Positions 8,001 to 14,895 of a DNA stretch of 17,003 nt are shown here, one piece after another (the first letter of the stretch is position 1; every line of letters starts with the position of its first letter). Position numbers and translations under genes: made by a program. The notes under the pieces are model-generated. The model saw only the letters and a program-made list of their open reading frames with translations, did no database searches and was not told the DNA's origin. The DNA is from Thermoleophilaceae bacterium (GTDB lineage: Bacteria; Actinomycetota; Thermoleophilia; Solirubrobacterales; JACPNS01), in assembly GCA_016463365.1 (NCBI GenBank), contig JAEMRJ010000020.1, positions 1 through 17,003 of the forward strand, in the 5' to 3' direction.

Positions 8001-8349
8001 AAAGGCGCCGGGCAAAGCCGTGCAGAGTCCCGATCGCGGCGTCATCGATGTCCTCGAGCGCCTTGCGGCGGAGCTCGCGCTGCTCTGCGTCTTTGCTTTC
8101 ATCGATGCTGTCCCGCAACGCACGCCGCACGCGGTCGCGCAGCTCGCCGGCGGCGCGCTCGGTGAAGGTGATCGCCGCAATCTTGGTGACGTCAACCCCA
8201 TCGTCGATCAGATTCAGGACGCGGTCGACCAGCGCCTTGGTCTTGCCGGATCCGGCGCCGGCCTCGACGAACATCGTGGTGTCGAGAGCATTCGCGACGC
8301 GATCGCGGGCGGCCTGATCCGAAGGCGGAGCATGGACTTCGCCACTCAT
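5065..8349 (-). CDS. addA: AddA-like helicase-nuclease subunit (UvrD/RecB superfamily)
   Basis: A 1,094-residue SF1A helicase with a C-terminal RecB-type nuclease, the motor subunit of an AddAB/RecBCD-type complex that unwinds and trims double-strand-break ends for RecA loading. Visible motifs: Walker A GAGSGKT (31-37), motif Ia ITFTERAAGEL (about 61-71), Walker B DEFQD (364-368), motif III GDPKQSIYGFRGA (404-416), motif V IHASKGLEF (His751) and motif VI CTRAR (822-826). The nuclease has His947, Asp1022 and DYK (Asp1035, Lys1037), so both activities look intact. The ATG at 8349 is supported by AGGAGGAGGA six bases upstream. An in-frame start at 8430 would add 27 unlikely residues. The start overlaps the addB stop as ATGA, implying coupled translation. 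AdnA/UvrD-like nucleases are the main alternatives, but the addB partner favours AddA. Confidence 0.9.
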   Translation of the reverse strand: MSGEVHAPPSDQAARDRVANALDTTMFVEAGAGSGKTKALVDRVLNLIDDGVDVTKIAAITFTERAAGELRDRVRRALRDSIDESKDAEQRELRRKALEDIDDAAIGTLHGFARRLLAEHPIEAGLPITFAVRDEVATGVSEKALWRKRADALFANEDIAEDLEIAQAAGVGLTQLRELGESLDGFWDRIDGELFGAPARIDFELCRDAVQDALEALCSHESDCEDVEDKLYLAIQSVKDYGIEIHRAADAAELCALWSTGKPTFKLGGTGRKDNWPDITAVRNAGLEVVEARDAALQALVENAVRRIVATLAIEVSAAAAERRAVGVLSFDDLLVLARRLVTENPGGAVRRELHERYTHILLDEFQDTDPLQVDLAIRLASDPSDDASPDHLAPMPGRLFMVGDPKQSIYGFRGADLALYLKTGRRLTTGTPAVGEPASLTTNFRSVGPIIDWVNETFANVIVEHEGSQPTYEALEAYRGDRGLAGPAVAQLGGEPHPYGTAIADVRRSEAVDLVAVIAECMGDRDGPQWQVEPEKAAPRLVRLEDIAILLPRRTALPIITEALDEAGVPYRTESSGLVYASTEVRALIATLRAIEDADDELSVVAALRSVLFGCGDDDLLRFRTAQGERCWNINADRSALDAADPVVEGLDCLKALARDRRWSSPAAILERVVRERRLLELGRVDSRPRDLWRRVRFVIDQARSWSASGGGALREYIEWAESQMDDTKLVNEAILPETDDDAVRILTIHASKGLEFPVVVCAGLSGVKPMGRRSAKIAVAGDRWDFAVKSNVESAGWDAHGATDSEQQLDEQKRLLYVACTRARDHLVVSTHHKLKKGGAPEEDAASTIAVASAEAEMHQVSAFELPTLSASSEESSVVSLPEYDEWSTRLEDALQSTTVPDAVAVTKTVRADASLEAPDPEVAAQPVARVARAFGGTALGSAVHGVLQLIDLDAADQIDGLSREQCSIEGIEGAEAEVAALAAHALATDVIKQAAASRHWPELYVCGELDGELREGVVDLLFEADDGLVIVDYKTDAVSGEDFAAASDSYRSQVAAYARLVEQVTGRAVTRGVLLHLGAAGATEVEVDLAN

Positions 8350-11300
8350 TCCTGATCCTCCTCCTGATCGCCAAGCCCGGCCAGTTCGACGTACGCGGCG
8401 AGCGCCGGGTCGGACTTGATCCGCGCCCACGTCTCCGCCACTTCATCCACGCCACGACCGTGCGGGGCGCAGAAGTCACACGTGGATCCGCCACCTTGGA
8501 AGACCTCTGGAGTTCGCTGCGGGAAGACCCCGCTGGTCATCAGCTCGATGATCTCGCCGATCACTGCGAGCGCCCGATCGTTCGTCTCCTTCGTGAGCGC
8601 GACGTCCGTTCGCGCGCCTGCATCCTTGCCGAAGAACCAATACCCGGCCTTGACGGCTCTTCCGGCTGCGGCACCGGGGATCAACCCCTGCTCGGCGGCG
8701 GCCAGCGCGGCGAACGCGTAGATCGGGAGCTGGAGCTTTTCGTTCTGCCCGAGCGGTTCCTCTTCGGTGATCATCTTGTAGTACTTCTGCTGGCCGGTCT
8801 TGTAGTCGCTGATCGAGATCGCGCCGTCCTTGGTCAGGTCGACGCGGTCGATTGCGCCGCGCATCTGGATCTCGCGGCCATTGGGGAGCGCGAGCTTGAG
8901 CGCGTCCATCACTGCGCCGTAGATTCCGAACTTCAGCTCGGTCTGGCGCGGCGCGAGGCCGTTGGCGAGCCTGTACTGCTGGTCGTGGGCCAGGAACTCA
9001 ACGAGCTGCAACTCGAGCTCGCGGCGCTTGGCCTTCCATGCCAGCGGGTGCCCGGTGCGCCCGTCGCGCTCGTAGCCCTCGCATTCCTCGTTGTAGATCT
9101 CGATCAGGCGCGCAAAGTCTGCCTCGGTCCACTCGTAGCCGAAGTCCATGCCCAGGCGCTCGCTGAAGAACCGGTCAAAGACCTCGTGGACGAGCGAGCC
9201 GCGGTCGAGCGCCGAGATCTCGTCGTCATCCTCTTCCTCGATCGGATCCAGGCCGAGGAGCTGGTGCATGAAGAACGCGTGTGGGCAGGAGACGAAATCT
9301 TCAAGGCGCGTTGCCGACAGCACCTCAGCCGCAAGGTCAGGCAGCTGCACGCCGGTCAGGTTGCCCTCGAAACGAGTGAACGCGCGCGAACGCCGCGCCG
9401 CCACAAGTGCCGCGTTGCGCGCGAGCACCGCGTCATCCGAATCGCGAGGGTTCACGGATTCCGCGAGCCTCAGTCTGTACTCCTGCCTCGTTGCGGGATC
9501 AGCCAGCGCGGCGAGGCCAGAACCGAACGACTGCACGTGGCGAATCGCTTCGCTCCCGTCGAGCGCCTCGAACTCCTTCGGCTGCAGCGAGTCGACCTTC
9601 TGCAGCTGCGCCGCAACGTCAAGCAACCAACGACTCGGAACGTGGCGCGAGGTGCGGCGCAGGTCGCCGCGCGGCATCGTCAGCAGCAGCTTCGATCCCG
9701 CCGCAGCCACTGCCGCGAGCAGGTCGCGGTGCTGGCGAGGGACCGAGTCGCGCGGTATGCGAATCTCGGCGCCGACCGAATGCAGCAGTTCGCGGTCGAT
9801 CGCCGTGAGCAGCGGATCCACTCCCGGGCGCCGCGGAAGCTGGCCCTCGACGCAGCCGCAGATTACGACGACGTCGGCGTCGAGGCCGACAGCCTGCCTG
9901 ATGTCGAGAAGCCTTACGCCGGTGCCAGCGCTGCCGACCCGGATCTGGCGTCGCTCGGTCACAAGGTCGAGCAGCTCGAGCATTTCCTGGGACGACGCGG
10001 GGACGGCAAGGTCGTCGAGGATCCTGAGCTCGGCAAGAATCTCCCGGAGCGCGGCGAGCGCGGCGCGATCCTCCTGTGGCATGTCGGTCTGGCGCAGGTA
10101 GTCGTAGAGCACGCTGAGGTAGCCGTCCACGAGTTCGCGCCAGCTTCTCGCCGCCTGGAGGGCTCGCAGCCGACCGGCCAGTTGGCCGACGAATTCCGCG
10201 AGCGAGTCAGCGAGTTGCGCGCGGTCGCGCAGGTAGTCGGCACCCGAGGCCCCATCCGCCCTGGCCCGGTCTTCGGCCGCGCTCTCACTCAGACGCAGAA
10301 CCCACTGTTCAGCGCTGCCGTTCAAGTAGATCTTCCGCGCAAGATGACGCCAGCGGCGCAATGGCGCAAACTCGCCGCCGGCCTGATGCACCGACGCCGT
10401 GGAGAGCAACCCGAAAACTTCGTCACGGCGCAGCCGATCCGGGTCGAGGCGCATGAAGCCCAGCAGGAACCGCGCTGCGGCAAGCTCTCTCACCGACCGA
10501 CCGCTCGGGCCGTTGAACTCGATCTCCGCAGCACGCAGGTGCTCGGCGAACAGCCGCGCGTAGGGATCGCTTGCAGAAAAGATGACGGCAATTCTCCGCG
10601 CAGGGACGCCGGCTCGCAGCGCATCTACGACCGTGCGAATCGCTACGCGTACTTCGTCGTCAGCATCAGATGTGGTGACGATCGAGGTCTCGGCGGGCAG
10701 TTGGATCGCGGCCTCAGGTTGGGGCCGATCGCACAGCGATTCAAGTGAAGTCGCGAGTTGATTGTCGGCGTAGCCGTCACCGGAGAACGCGACGATCAAC
10801 TCCACGCGTGCACCTGCCGCGAGCGCCTGAATCATCGCCGCAGCTTGCGATCTCAGTGGCTCGGGCAAGAACACAATCACGTTGCGCGGCCGGGTAGATT
10901 GCGAGCCCTGCGCAAGCGCTTCCGTCGCGGCAATCACGGCGCCGGGCGCGTCGTACCAGTCGCCCTGCATCAGCTCTGAAGTAGCCCGGTGGACGCGAAC
11001 GACTTCCGCTGCCCTGGGATTCGCGCTCGCCAGCGCGTCGAGCTGCGCATCATCGACATCACGAAGTTCGGCCTGCGCACGAGCCAGGGCCTCGGCCGTA
11101 GCCGGGTGCGCGGCGATCGGCGCAAAGTCGCCGGGCGCTTCGGCGAGCAGCTTGCGGGTGTAGGCGGTCGCGACTGCCTGGCTCGCCGGCCGGCGCGCGT
11201 GCCCTCCGTCGCGCGCGAGATGCGTCGCAGCGATCCTCGAAGCCAGCTGCGGAAGCGTGACCAGCTCGACTGCGGCGATGCCGTTCTCGCCAATACGCGC

Positions 11301-11462
11301 GAGCTCGCGGCGGATCGAGGCGCTGTGTGCATGGCTCGATACCACGACAGTGACGGGCTCGAGCGCGTCGCCATCCTGCATCGCCGCAATGAGCGTCGCG
11401 AGCTGATCAAACGCGGGACGCCCGAAGGTTGTCTGCCTGAAGTTGATCTTCGTCGATGTCAC
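8346..11462 (-). CDS. addB: AddB-like helicase/nuclease subunit (PD-(D/E)XK, probable Fe-S)
   Basis: A 1,038-residue partner of AddA. The N-terminal two thirds are helicase-like but lack a Walker A motif. The motif V/VI-like stretch DIRQAVGLDADVVV followed by EGQLPRRPG is characteristic of AddB/RecC-type proteins. The C-terminal nuclease has His759 (RGSLVHEVF), Asp872 (GAIDRVD) and DYK at 886-888. AddB nucleases bind an Fe-S cluster with one Cys before and three after the core. Here Cys726 (SCPHAFF), Cys995 and Cys998 (CDFC) are present, but the expected fourth position (about 1004) is Gly. The GTG start at 11462 overlaps the preceding stop by one base (TAGTG), suggesting coupled translation. 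The stop overlaps the addA start. The order addB-addA is the one known from Bacillus. Confidence 0.85.
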   Translation of the reverse strand: MTSTKINFRQTTFGRPAFDQLATLIAAMQDGDALEPVTVVVSSHAHSASIRRELARIGENGIAAVELVTLPQLASRIAATHLARDGGHARRPASQAVATAYTRKLLAEAPGDFAPIAAHPATAEALARAQAELRDVDDAQLDALASANPRAAEVVRVHRATSELMQGDWYDAPGAVIAATEALAQGSQSTRPRNVIVFLPEPLRSQAAAMIQALAAGARVELIVAFSGDGYADNQLATSLESLCDRPQPEAAIQLPAETSIVTTSDADDEVRVAIRTVVDALRAGVPARRIAVIFSASDPYARLFAEHLRAAEIEFNGPSGRSVRELAAARFLLGFMRLDPDRLRRDEVFGLLSTASVHQAGGEFAPLRRWRHLARKIYLNGSAEQWVLRLSESAAEDRARADGASGADYLRDRAQLADSLAEFVGQLAGRLRALQAARSWRELVDGYLSVLYDYLRQTDMPQEDRAALAALREILAELRILDDLAVPASSQEMLELLDLVTERRQIRVGSAGTGVRLLDIRQAVGLDADVVVICGCVEGQLPRRPGVDPLLTAIDRELLHSVGAEIRIPRDSVPRQHRDLLAAVAAAGSKLLLTMPRGDLRRTSRHVPSRWLLDVAAQLQKVDSLQPKEFEALDGSEAIRHVQSFGSGLAALADPATRQEYRLRLAESVNPRDSDDAVLARNAALVAARRSRAFTRFEGNLTGVQLPDLAAEVLSATRLEDFVSCPHAFFMHQLLGLDPIEEEDDDEISALDRGSLVHEVFDRFFSERLGMDFGYEWTEADFARLIEIYNEECEGYERDGRTGHPLAWKAKRRELELQLVEFLAHDQQYRLANGLAPRQTELKFGIYGAVMDALKLALPNGREIQMRGAIDRVDLTKDGAISISDYKTGQQKYYKMITEEEPLGQNEKLQLPIYAFAALAAAEQGLIPGAAAGRAVKAGYWFFGKDAGARTDVALTKETNDRALAVIGEIIELMTSGVFPQRTPEVFQGGGSTCDFCAPHGRGVDEVAETWARIKSDPALAAYVELAGLGDQEEDQE
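8356..8365 (-). promoter_or_regulatory. Extended Shine-Dalgarno for addA inside the end of addB
   Basis: AGGAGGAGGA six bases before the addA ATG, within the last codons of addB (the EEDQE tail). It fixes the addA start at 8349 and should give strong independent initiation in addition to coupling through the ATGA overlap. Confidence 0.75.
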
Positions 11463-11728
11463 TAAGGAATGTCGTCTTCAGTGACGTGGGACTCGCAACC
11501 GACTCGTTGAGCTTCGGACACGGCGCCCGAGCAGTAATCCTTGACGGCGTCGCTCGCCTCTGCGGCGCGGTCCAAGTCATCCTGCTCGAACTCTTGGGAC
11601 TGGGTTCCGTCCTTCCTGGTCAGCGACGGATCGTCGCTTGAAGCGCAGCCGACCATTGTCATTGCCAAGATCAGAGCCACCACAATCGCGGTGAGACGGG
11701 GGCCAGGTCGTAGATCATCGAAAGTCAC
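11462..11728 (-). CDS. Small predicted lipoprotein translationally coupled to addB
   Basis: 88 residues. After a basic N-terminus and a hydrophobic helix (LTAIVVALILAM) comes MVGCAS, a lipobox with Cys28 as the lipidated residue, so the mature protein of about 61 residues should sit on the outer face of the membrane. The mature part is acidic and has two further cysteines (Cys66 in KDYCSGAV, Cys78 in RVGCESH) that could form a disulfide. I do not recognise the family. The GTG start at 11728 has GGGG five bases upstream. Its TAG stop shares a base with the addB GTG. An extracytoplasmic protein at the head of a recombination operon is odd, so it may only be a chance neighbour. Confidence 0.65.
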   Translation of the reverse strand: MTFDDLRPGPRLTAIVVALILAMTMVGCASSDDPSLTRKDGTQSQEFEQDDLDRAAEASDAVKDYCSGAVSEAQRVGCESHVTEDDIP

Positions 11729-11788
11729 GAGAACCCCGGCCGCGCGGCTCGACCGGTATCTGACAGCCGCGGACCCATCGGGCGTGAG

Positions 11789-12448
11789 TCAGTGCGCTTC
11801 GTCGCTTGAGAACCAAGAATCAACGTCATCTGCGCCGGAGTCATCCGGCAGCGCGTCGCCCAACACATCGGCAATCCCTTCCAGCTTCTCAGCGACCTCG
11901 TCCTCCGGCACATCGTCTTCCGCGCGGAGCGCCATCCCAAGAGACATCGCGTTGAGCGCTGAGTCATCTTCGGGCGCGGATCCCAGAACGGTCGAAACCG
12001 CCCGCATCGCGCGATCGCTCAAGCTCTCTGTGGCCACCGCGCCGGATTCAATCCGCGTGACCCAGCCTGAAGCGGCGCGCACATTGCCGTCGGTCGGCGC
12101 CAAGCCTCCAGCGATCAGAATCCTCCGCGCAAACTCAGCAACCGACGCACCAAACGCCTCGCGCCAACTCGGCACCGCGTCGGCCAGCTCGCCGCTCGAC
12201 TGCATGAACTTTTCGATCACTGCCGCCAGCTGAGCTGAGTCAACCGGACTGACCAGCGCCCCGCTCGCCGCGTCGCGCGGATGGCGCGCATTGTCGGGGG
12301 CAAAGGCGAGCACGGCCTCTATGCCCTGCGCGAGCTCGATCCGATCGGACACAGACTCTGCCTTCTCTATGAAGTCAGCAGCCTCGGGTCCGCGGCCGGC
12401 GTTCAGCTCGTCAAGAAATTCTCCGAGCAGTGTCGCGACGTCAGTCAT
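11789..12448 (-). CDS. Acidic 219-residue sigma-factor-coupled protein, function unknown
   Basis: A soluble acidic protein with no membrane helix. The N-terminus (LLGEFLDELNAGRGPEAADF, residues 7-26) resembles the short helical motif seen before some kinase and signalling proteins near ECF sigma genes, typically EYLxxLxAGxxPDxxxFL. The middle (about 75-150) is helical, with SWREAFGASVAEF and WVTRIESGAV. The last 50 residues are very acidic (EDDVPEDEV, DDSGADDVDSW). There is no HxxxCxxC zinc anti-sigma signature. Its ATG overlaps the sigma gene's last 8 bases, so translation is coupled and the product is likely a sigma partner, perhaps an anti-sigma factor or activity modulator. That role is inference from position only. 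Confidence 0.6.
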   Translation of the reverse strand: MTDVATLLGEFLDELNAGRGPEAADFIEKAESVSDRIELAQGIEAVLAFAPDNARHPRDAASGALVSPVDSAQLAAVIEKFMQSSGELADAVPSWREAFGASVAEFARRILIAGGLAPTDGNVRAASGWVTRIESGAVATESLSDRAMRAVSTVLGSAPEDDSALNAMSLGMALRAEDDVPEDEVAEKLEGIADVLGDALPDDSGADDVDSWFSSDEAH

Positions 12449-13160
12449 CTTCCAGCAACTTTCGCATCTTCGTGACGCTGCGCGAGAAGATCTGGTCGAC
12501 GTTCGCGGGTGTCAGTTCAAGTGTTTCGGCGACCTCTTTTGAGGACATGCCGGTCAGGCGGAGCGCAACCACCTCGGCTGCGCGCGGCTCGAGCTCGGTG
12601 ATGCAAGAGAGCGTTTCTTTGAACATTGCGCGGTCCCCTGCGCCGCCCTTTGCGGCGATTCCGGCCAGCTCGGCGTGGTGGGCGTCGGTCTCGTCAGATC
12701 CGTTCGGATCAAACGCGGCAGGGTCTACCGGTGCGGACTTGTTGGCCTGGTCCTTGCGCACGTAGTTCACAACTGTCCAATGGATCCGCTTGTTCATCGC
12801 CGCGCGGAACTGCCCGACCTCGATCCCGCGAAAGGCAAGAAACATCCTCGTGGCGTCGAGCATCACTTCGGCGAGCACATCGTCGACGTCACTGTCGTTC
12901 ACCCAGGCATTGCCGGTCTGGGCGTAGCCCTTGGAGATCACCTGTTGGCGGATCGCGTAGTGCTCGAGCGCCCAGATCTCTTGCCAGGTTCCGATCAGCC
13001 GACTGGTCGCGTCAGGCCCGGAATCGTTGCGAAAACGGCCGGCACGGCGCAGCAGGATGCTCAAGTCCGTGGTCGGCTCGCCACCATCCACCTGCTCGTA
13101 CTGCACGCTCTCGTCGGAAGGAGCGCCCGATATTGCATCCCCAATTCTGATGAATGGCAT
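12441..13160 (-). CDS. Sigma-70 family (ECF-like) RNA polymerase sigma factor
   Basis: 239 residues from the ATG at 13160. The middle (about 70-135) looks like region 2: LEHYAIRQQV, then a conserved acidic DVDDVLAEVMLDATRMF and a basic stretch ending NYVRKDQANK. The end (about 184-239) is a region 4 helix-turn-helix: ELEPRAAEVVALRLTGMSSKEVAETLEL, then a recognition helix and KMRKLL. A linker of about 50 residues separates them, as in ECF factors. A GTG at 13268 would add 36 residues (FTFYVAAATTEQHH and so on) that look non-coding, so I take the shorter start, although it has no Shine-Dalgarno sequence. It is coupled to the downstream acidic protein. Its target promoters, and whether it drives lipoprotein-addB-addA, cannot be told from sequence alone. 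Confidence 0.8.
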   Translation of the reverse strand: MPFIRIGDAISGAPSDESVQYEQVDGGEPTTDLSILLRRAGRFRNDSGPDATSRLIGTWQEIWALEHYAIRQQVISKGYAQTGNAWVNDSDVDDVLAEVMLDATRMFLAFRGIEVGQFRAAMNKRIHWTVVNYVRKDQANKSAPVDPAAFDPNGSDETDAHHAELAGIAAKGGAGDRAMFKETLSCITELEPRAAEVVALRLTGMSSKEVAETLELTPANVDQIFSRSVTKMRKLLEDD

Positions 13161-13195
13161 TCTGCCAGACGCGCGACGGAAGATCGCGCTGTGAT

Positions 13196-13220
13196 GTTGC
13201 TCGGTTGTTGCGGCAGCAAC
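13196..13220. promoter_or_regulatory. GTTGC repeats upstream of the sigma gene, possible operator
   Basis: GTTGC at 13196-13200 and 13207-13211, with the reverse complement GCAAC at 13216-13220. The last two form a 5-bp inverted repeat around GGCA. They lie 36-60 bp upstream of the ATG at 13160, where a regulator could bind. Short motifs, so chance is possible. Confidence 0.25.
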
Positions 13221-13308
13221 GTAGAACGTGAAGAGCGCAACGCCGGGCCGGTTGACTACTTCATTCACAGCTACTCAGGCCGCTCCCGGTTCGAATTCCT
13301 GACAACCG

Positions 13309-13773
13309 CTAACTGTCAAGCACGCCAGCCGCGCGCATCTCTTCAAGCACGTCGGGCGTCGTCAGCCGATCGATCCCGCGCACCGAGCAGAGCATCGCCG
13401 CGGTCCCGTCGTCTGAGATCACCGGCACCATCCCGTCGGCCTTCGCAGCGATCACGCTCGCGATCTCTCCGAGATCCTTCTGCGGGTGGTCGCCCGGGCG
13501 GGCGATCGCGTCCTTGATCGAGAACACCTCGATCATCTGCTCGGTGGTCAGCTCGACGGGCGCTACCGGCGGCCAGTCGCGGATCATCGCGAGCGTGCCG
13601 AGAAAGCGGAAGTCCTCGAGGGTGCTGTTGCGTTGGATCTCGACATCGACTTCATTGACGATCCGTGCGCGATCCCCGAGGTACTTGATCAACGTGAGCA
13701 GCGATCCTTGCTTGCCCAGATTGATGAAGACCGTCGTGTCGACGTACAGCCGATCCGATTGCGCGATCGTCAT
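13309..13773 (-). CDS. PIN-domain nuclease, toxin-like (XRE-ImmA-PIN module)
   Basis: 154 residues with the acidic pattern of PIN-fold ribonucleases: Asp12 in LYVDTTVFINLG, Glu41/Glu45 in VNEVDVEI, Asp100 and Glu103 in KDLGEIASVIAA, and Asp121/Asp122 in VISDDGT. A metal-dependent RNase active site therefore looks complete, and the likely action is RNA cleavage in the cytoplasm. The start is the ATG at 13773, which overlaps the ImmA-like stop as ATGA. The longer open frame from 13974 reads through the ImmA-like gene in the wrong frame (Arg-rich) and is rejected. PIN-type proteins of the DUF4411 kind often follow XRE/ImmA genes, which supports a toxin role here. No separate small antitoxin is visible, so the XRE-ImmA pair would have to be the control element. 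Confidence 0.75.
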   Translation of the reverse strand: MTIAQSDRLYVDTTVFINLGKQGSLLTLIKYLGDRARIVNEVDVEIQRNSTLEDFRFLGTLAMIRDWPPVAPVELTTEQMIEVFSIKDAIARPGDHPQKDLGEIASVIAAKADGMVPVISDDGTAAMLCSVRGIDRLTTPDVLEEMRAAGVLDS

Positions 13774-14516
13774 GCGCGTTTCCGCAGCACTGAGTCGAGT
13801 CGCTGGTCGTTGATGAACCCGACGGCGTGGGCGGCCTTCGCGTTGTCGACCAGCGCGGCCGGCAGGCGCGGCCAGTCCTTGCTCTCTTCGAGCGCCGCGA
13901 GTTCGTCGTCGCCGGCGCCGATCCCGAGCTGCTCGGCAAGATCGACGTGTTCCTTCGCCTTGACCTTGAACCACAGGCCCTGGAGGTCGTAATCAGTGAA
14001 GCCGAAGTCGCCCTTGCTCAGCCGGTAGAGCATCGCGGGCGGACTCACGTGAAAATGGTCCGCCGCAAGGACCACCGTGCGTAGGTCGAGCTCTTTGATC
14101 TCTTTGGCCACGAGCCAGGCCTTGACCGCTTCGACTGGATGCAGAAACTCGCTGGCGAAGTAGTTGGCCTGCTGCTCGTTGGGGTCGACTGGCTTGCCGC
14201 CGACGTCCTTGCTGTCCTCGACACGCCCCTTGTGATTCATCACGTGGTGACCGACCTCGTGGCAGAGCGTGAAGCGCTGCCGCGTCGGGAAATCCGTCGC
14301 CTGAAGAAAGATGAAGTGCTGGCCGCGCTTCTTCAGGTAGGCGCCGGCGACGCCGTCGGGCATCTCCATCACGCACACCGGAATGCCCAGGTCCTCCTCG
14401 ACCAGGGCGAGCATGTCCTTCTCGATCGGCCGATCGATCGGCACGCCAAGTTGTTTCCGCAGAGCACGCGCGGCGGCCGTGGCCTCACGAATGTGCGGGT
14501 CGGAGAGTTCCGTCAT
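13770..14516 (-). CDS. ImmA/IrrE-type metallo-endopeptidase (COG2856)
   Basis: A 248-residue zinc protease of the ImmA/IrrE family. The active-site helix is TLCHEVGHHVMNH (zinc ligands His86 and His90, catalytic Glu87), and the family's third-ligand region follows as NEQQANYFASEFLHP (Glu114 or Glu123). Family members such as ImmA cleave a cognate HTH repressor to release a silenced operon, and IrrE/PprI does this in the radiation response. Here the XRE gene lies 17 bp upstream and the PIN gene overlaps downstream, so the XRE protein is the natural substrate by analogy. The C-terminal part (about 130-248) holds a second helical domain. No Shine-Dalgarno is visible before the ATG at 14516. Confidence 0.85.
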   Translation of the reverse strand: MTELSDPHIREATAAARALRKQLGVPIDRPIEKDMLALVEEDLGIPVCVMEMPDGVAGAYLKKRGQHFIFLQATDFPTRQRFTLCHEVGHHVMNHKGRVEDSKDVGGKPVDPNEQQANYFASEFLHPVEAVKAWLVAKEIKELDLRTVVLAADHFHVSPPAMLYRLSKGDFGFTDYDLQGLWFKVKAKEHVDLAEQLGIGAGDDELAALEESKDWPRLPAALVDNAKAAHAVGFINDQRLDSVLRKRA

Positions 14517-14533
14517 CCGCAGGGCGGTTCTGA

Positions 14534-14884
14534 CTAAGAACCGACGACAGATCGGAAGCTGAGGAAATCGTCCATGATCGCCTCCATCTCGCCTATTGCT
14601 TCGCGGGCGGCATCCGCCCCGCCTTCGTTTCGAAACATCGTCGTCGGCTCCGGGTCGCGCAGCAGCAACTCGTCGGTGCTGACGTCCAGCGCGTTCGCGA
14701 TCACCATCAACTCACTCACAGCAAAGGCGCGCTTGCCGTTCTCGGCGCGTGAGAGTGCGGCGGGGTCGAGCCCGGCCTGCTGGGCCAGCTCGTTCTGGGC
14801 GACGTTCTTCTCGGTGCGCAGCGCCTTGACGCGCGCGCCGATCTCTGCGCCTTCCAAGAACTCGGACTGTTTGGCAATTGTCAT
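14534..14884 (-). CDS. XRE-family helix-turn-helix repressor
   Basis: 116 residues. Residues about 13-72 form a Cro/C1-type HTH: IGARVKALRTEKNVAQNELA, AGLDPAALSRAENGKR, then ELMVIANALDVSTDELLL. The remaining tail is acidic and may contact the protease or a dimer partner. It heads the XRE-ImmA-PIN genes and most likely represses them by binding the inverted repeat over its own start. The ATG at 14884 is taken over the in-frame GTG at 14890 (two extra residues). No Shine-Dalgarno is seen, and a TAnnnT-like box at 14901-14896 suggests a near-leaderless transcript. Confidence 0.85.
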   Translation of the reverse strand: MTIAKQSEFLEGAEIGARVKALRTEKNVAQNELAQQAGLDPAALSRAENGKRAFAVSELMVIANALDVSTDELLLRDPEPTTMFRNEGGADAAREAIGEMEAIMDDFLSFRSVVGS

Positions 14885-14894
14885 ATTCACAATT
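14876..14894. promoter_or_regulatory. Inverted repeat over the XRE start, candidate operator
   Basis: AATTGT (14876-14881) and ACAATT (14889-14894) are exact reverse complements separated by seven bases, and the repeat spans the XRE start codons. It is AT-rich in a GC-rich region and also sits just upstream of the divergent TPR gene. This is a fitting autoregulatory site for the XRE protein; binding is inferred. Confidence 0.5.
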
Positions 14895-14895
14895 C

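Noticed and set aside
7270..8355. 361-codon open frame on the plus strand
   Set aside because: Antisense to the helicase core of addA, with no recognisable domain.
8460..10748. 762-codon open frame on the plus strand
   Set aside because: It lies entirely opposite addB, whose minus-strand protein has clear nuclease motifs. Long antisense frames are common in GC-rich coding DNA.
13280..13305. Second tRNA T-arm-like GGTTCGAATTCC
   Set aside because: The flanking bases do not form a five-pair T-stem and position 61 is not C. It is probably a chance TTCGAA palindrome, and it does not match a LexA-type box well either.
13302..13319. TTGACA at the PIN stop as the -35 box of the sigma gene
   Set aside because: No TAnnnT box lies 16-18 bases downstream. 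The TGACA/TGTCA repeat is only five bp.
13774..13974. N-terminal extension of the PIN protein
   Set aside because: It is Arg-rich sequence read from inside the ImmA-like gene in another frame. The ATGA overlap at 13773 is the natural start.
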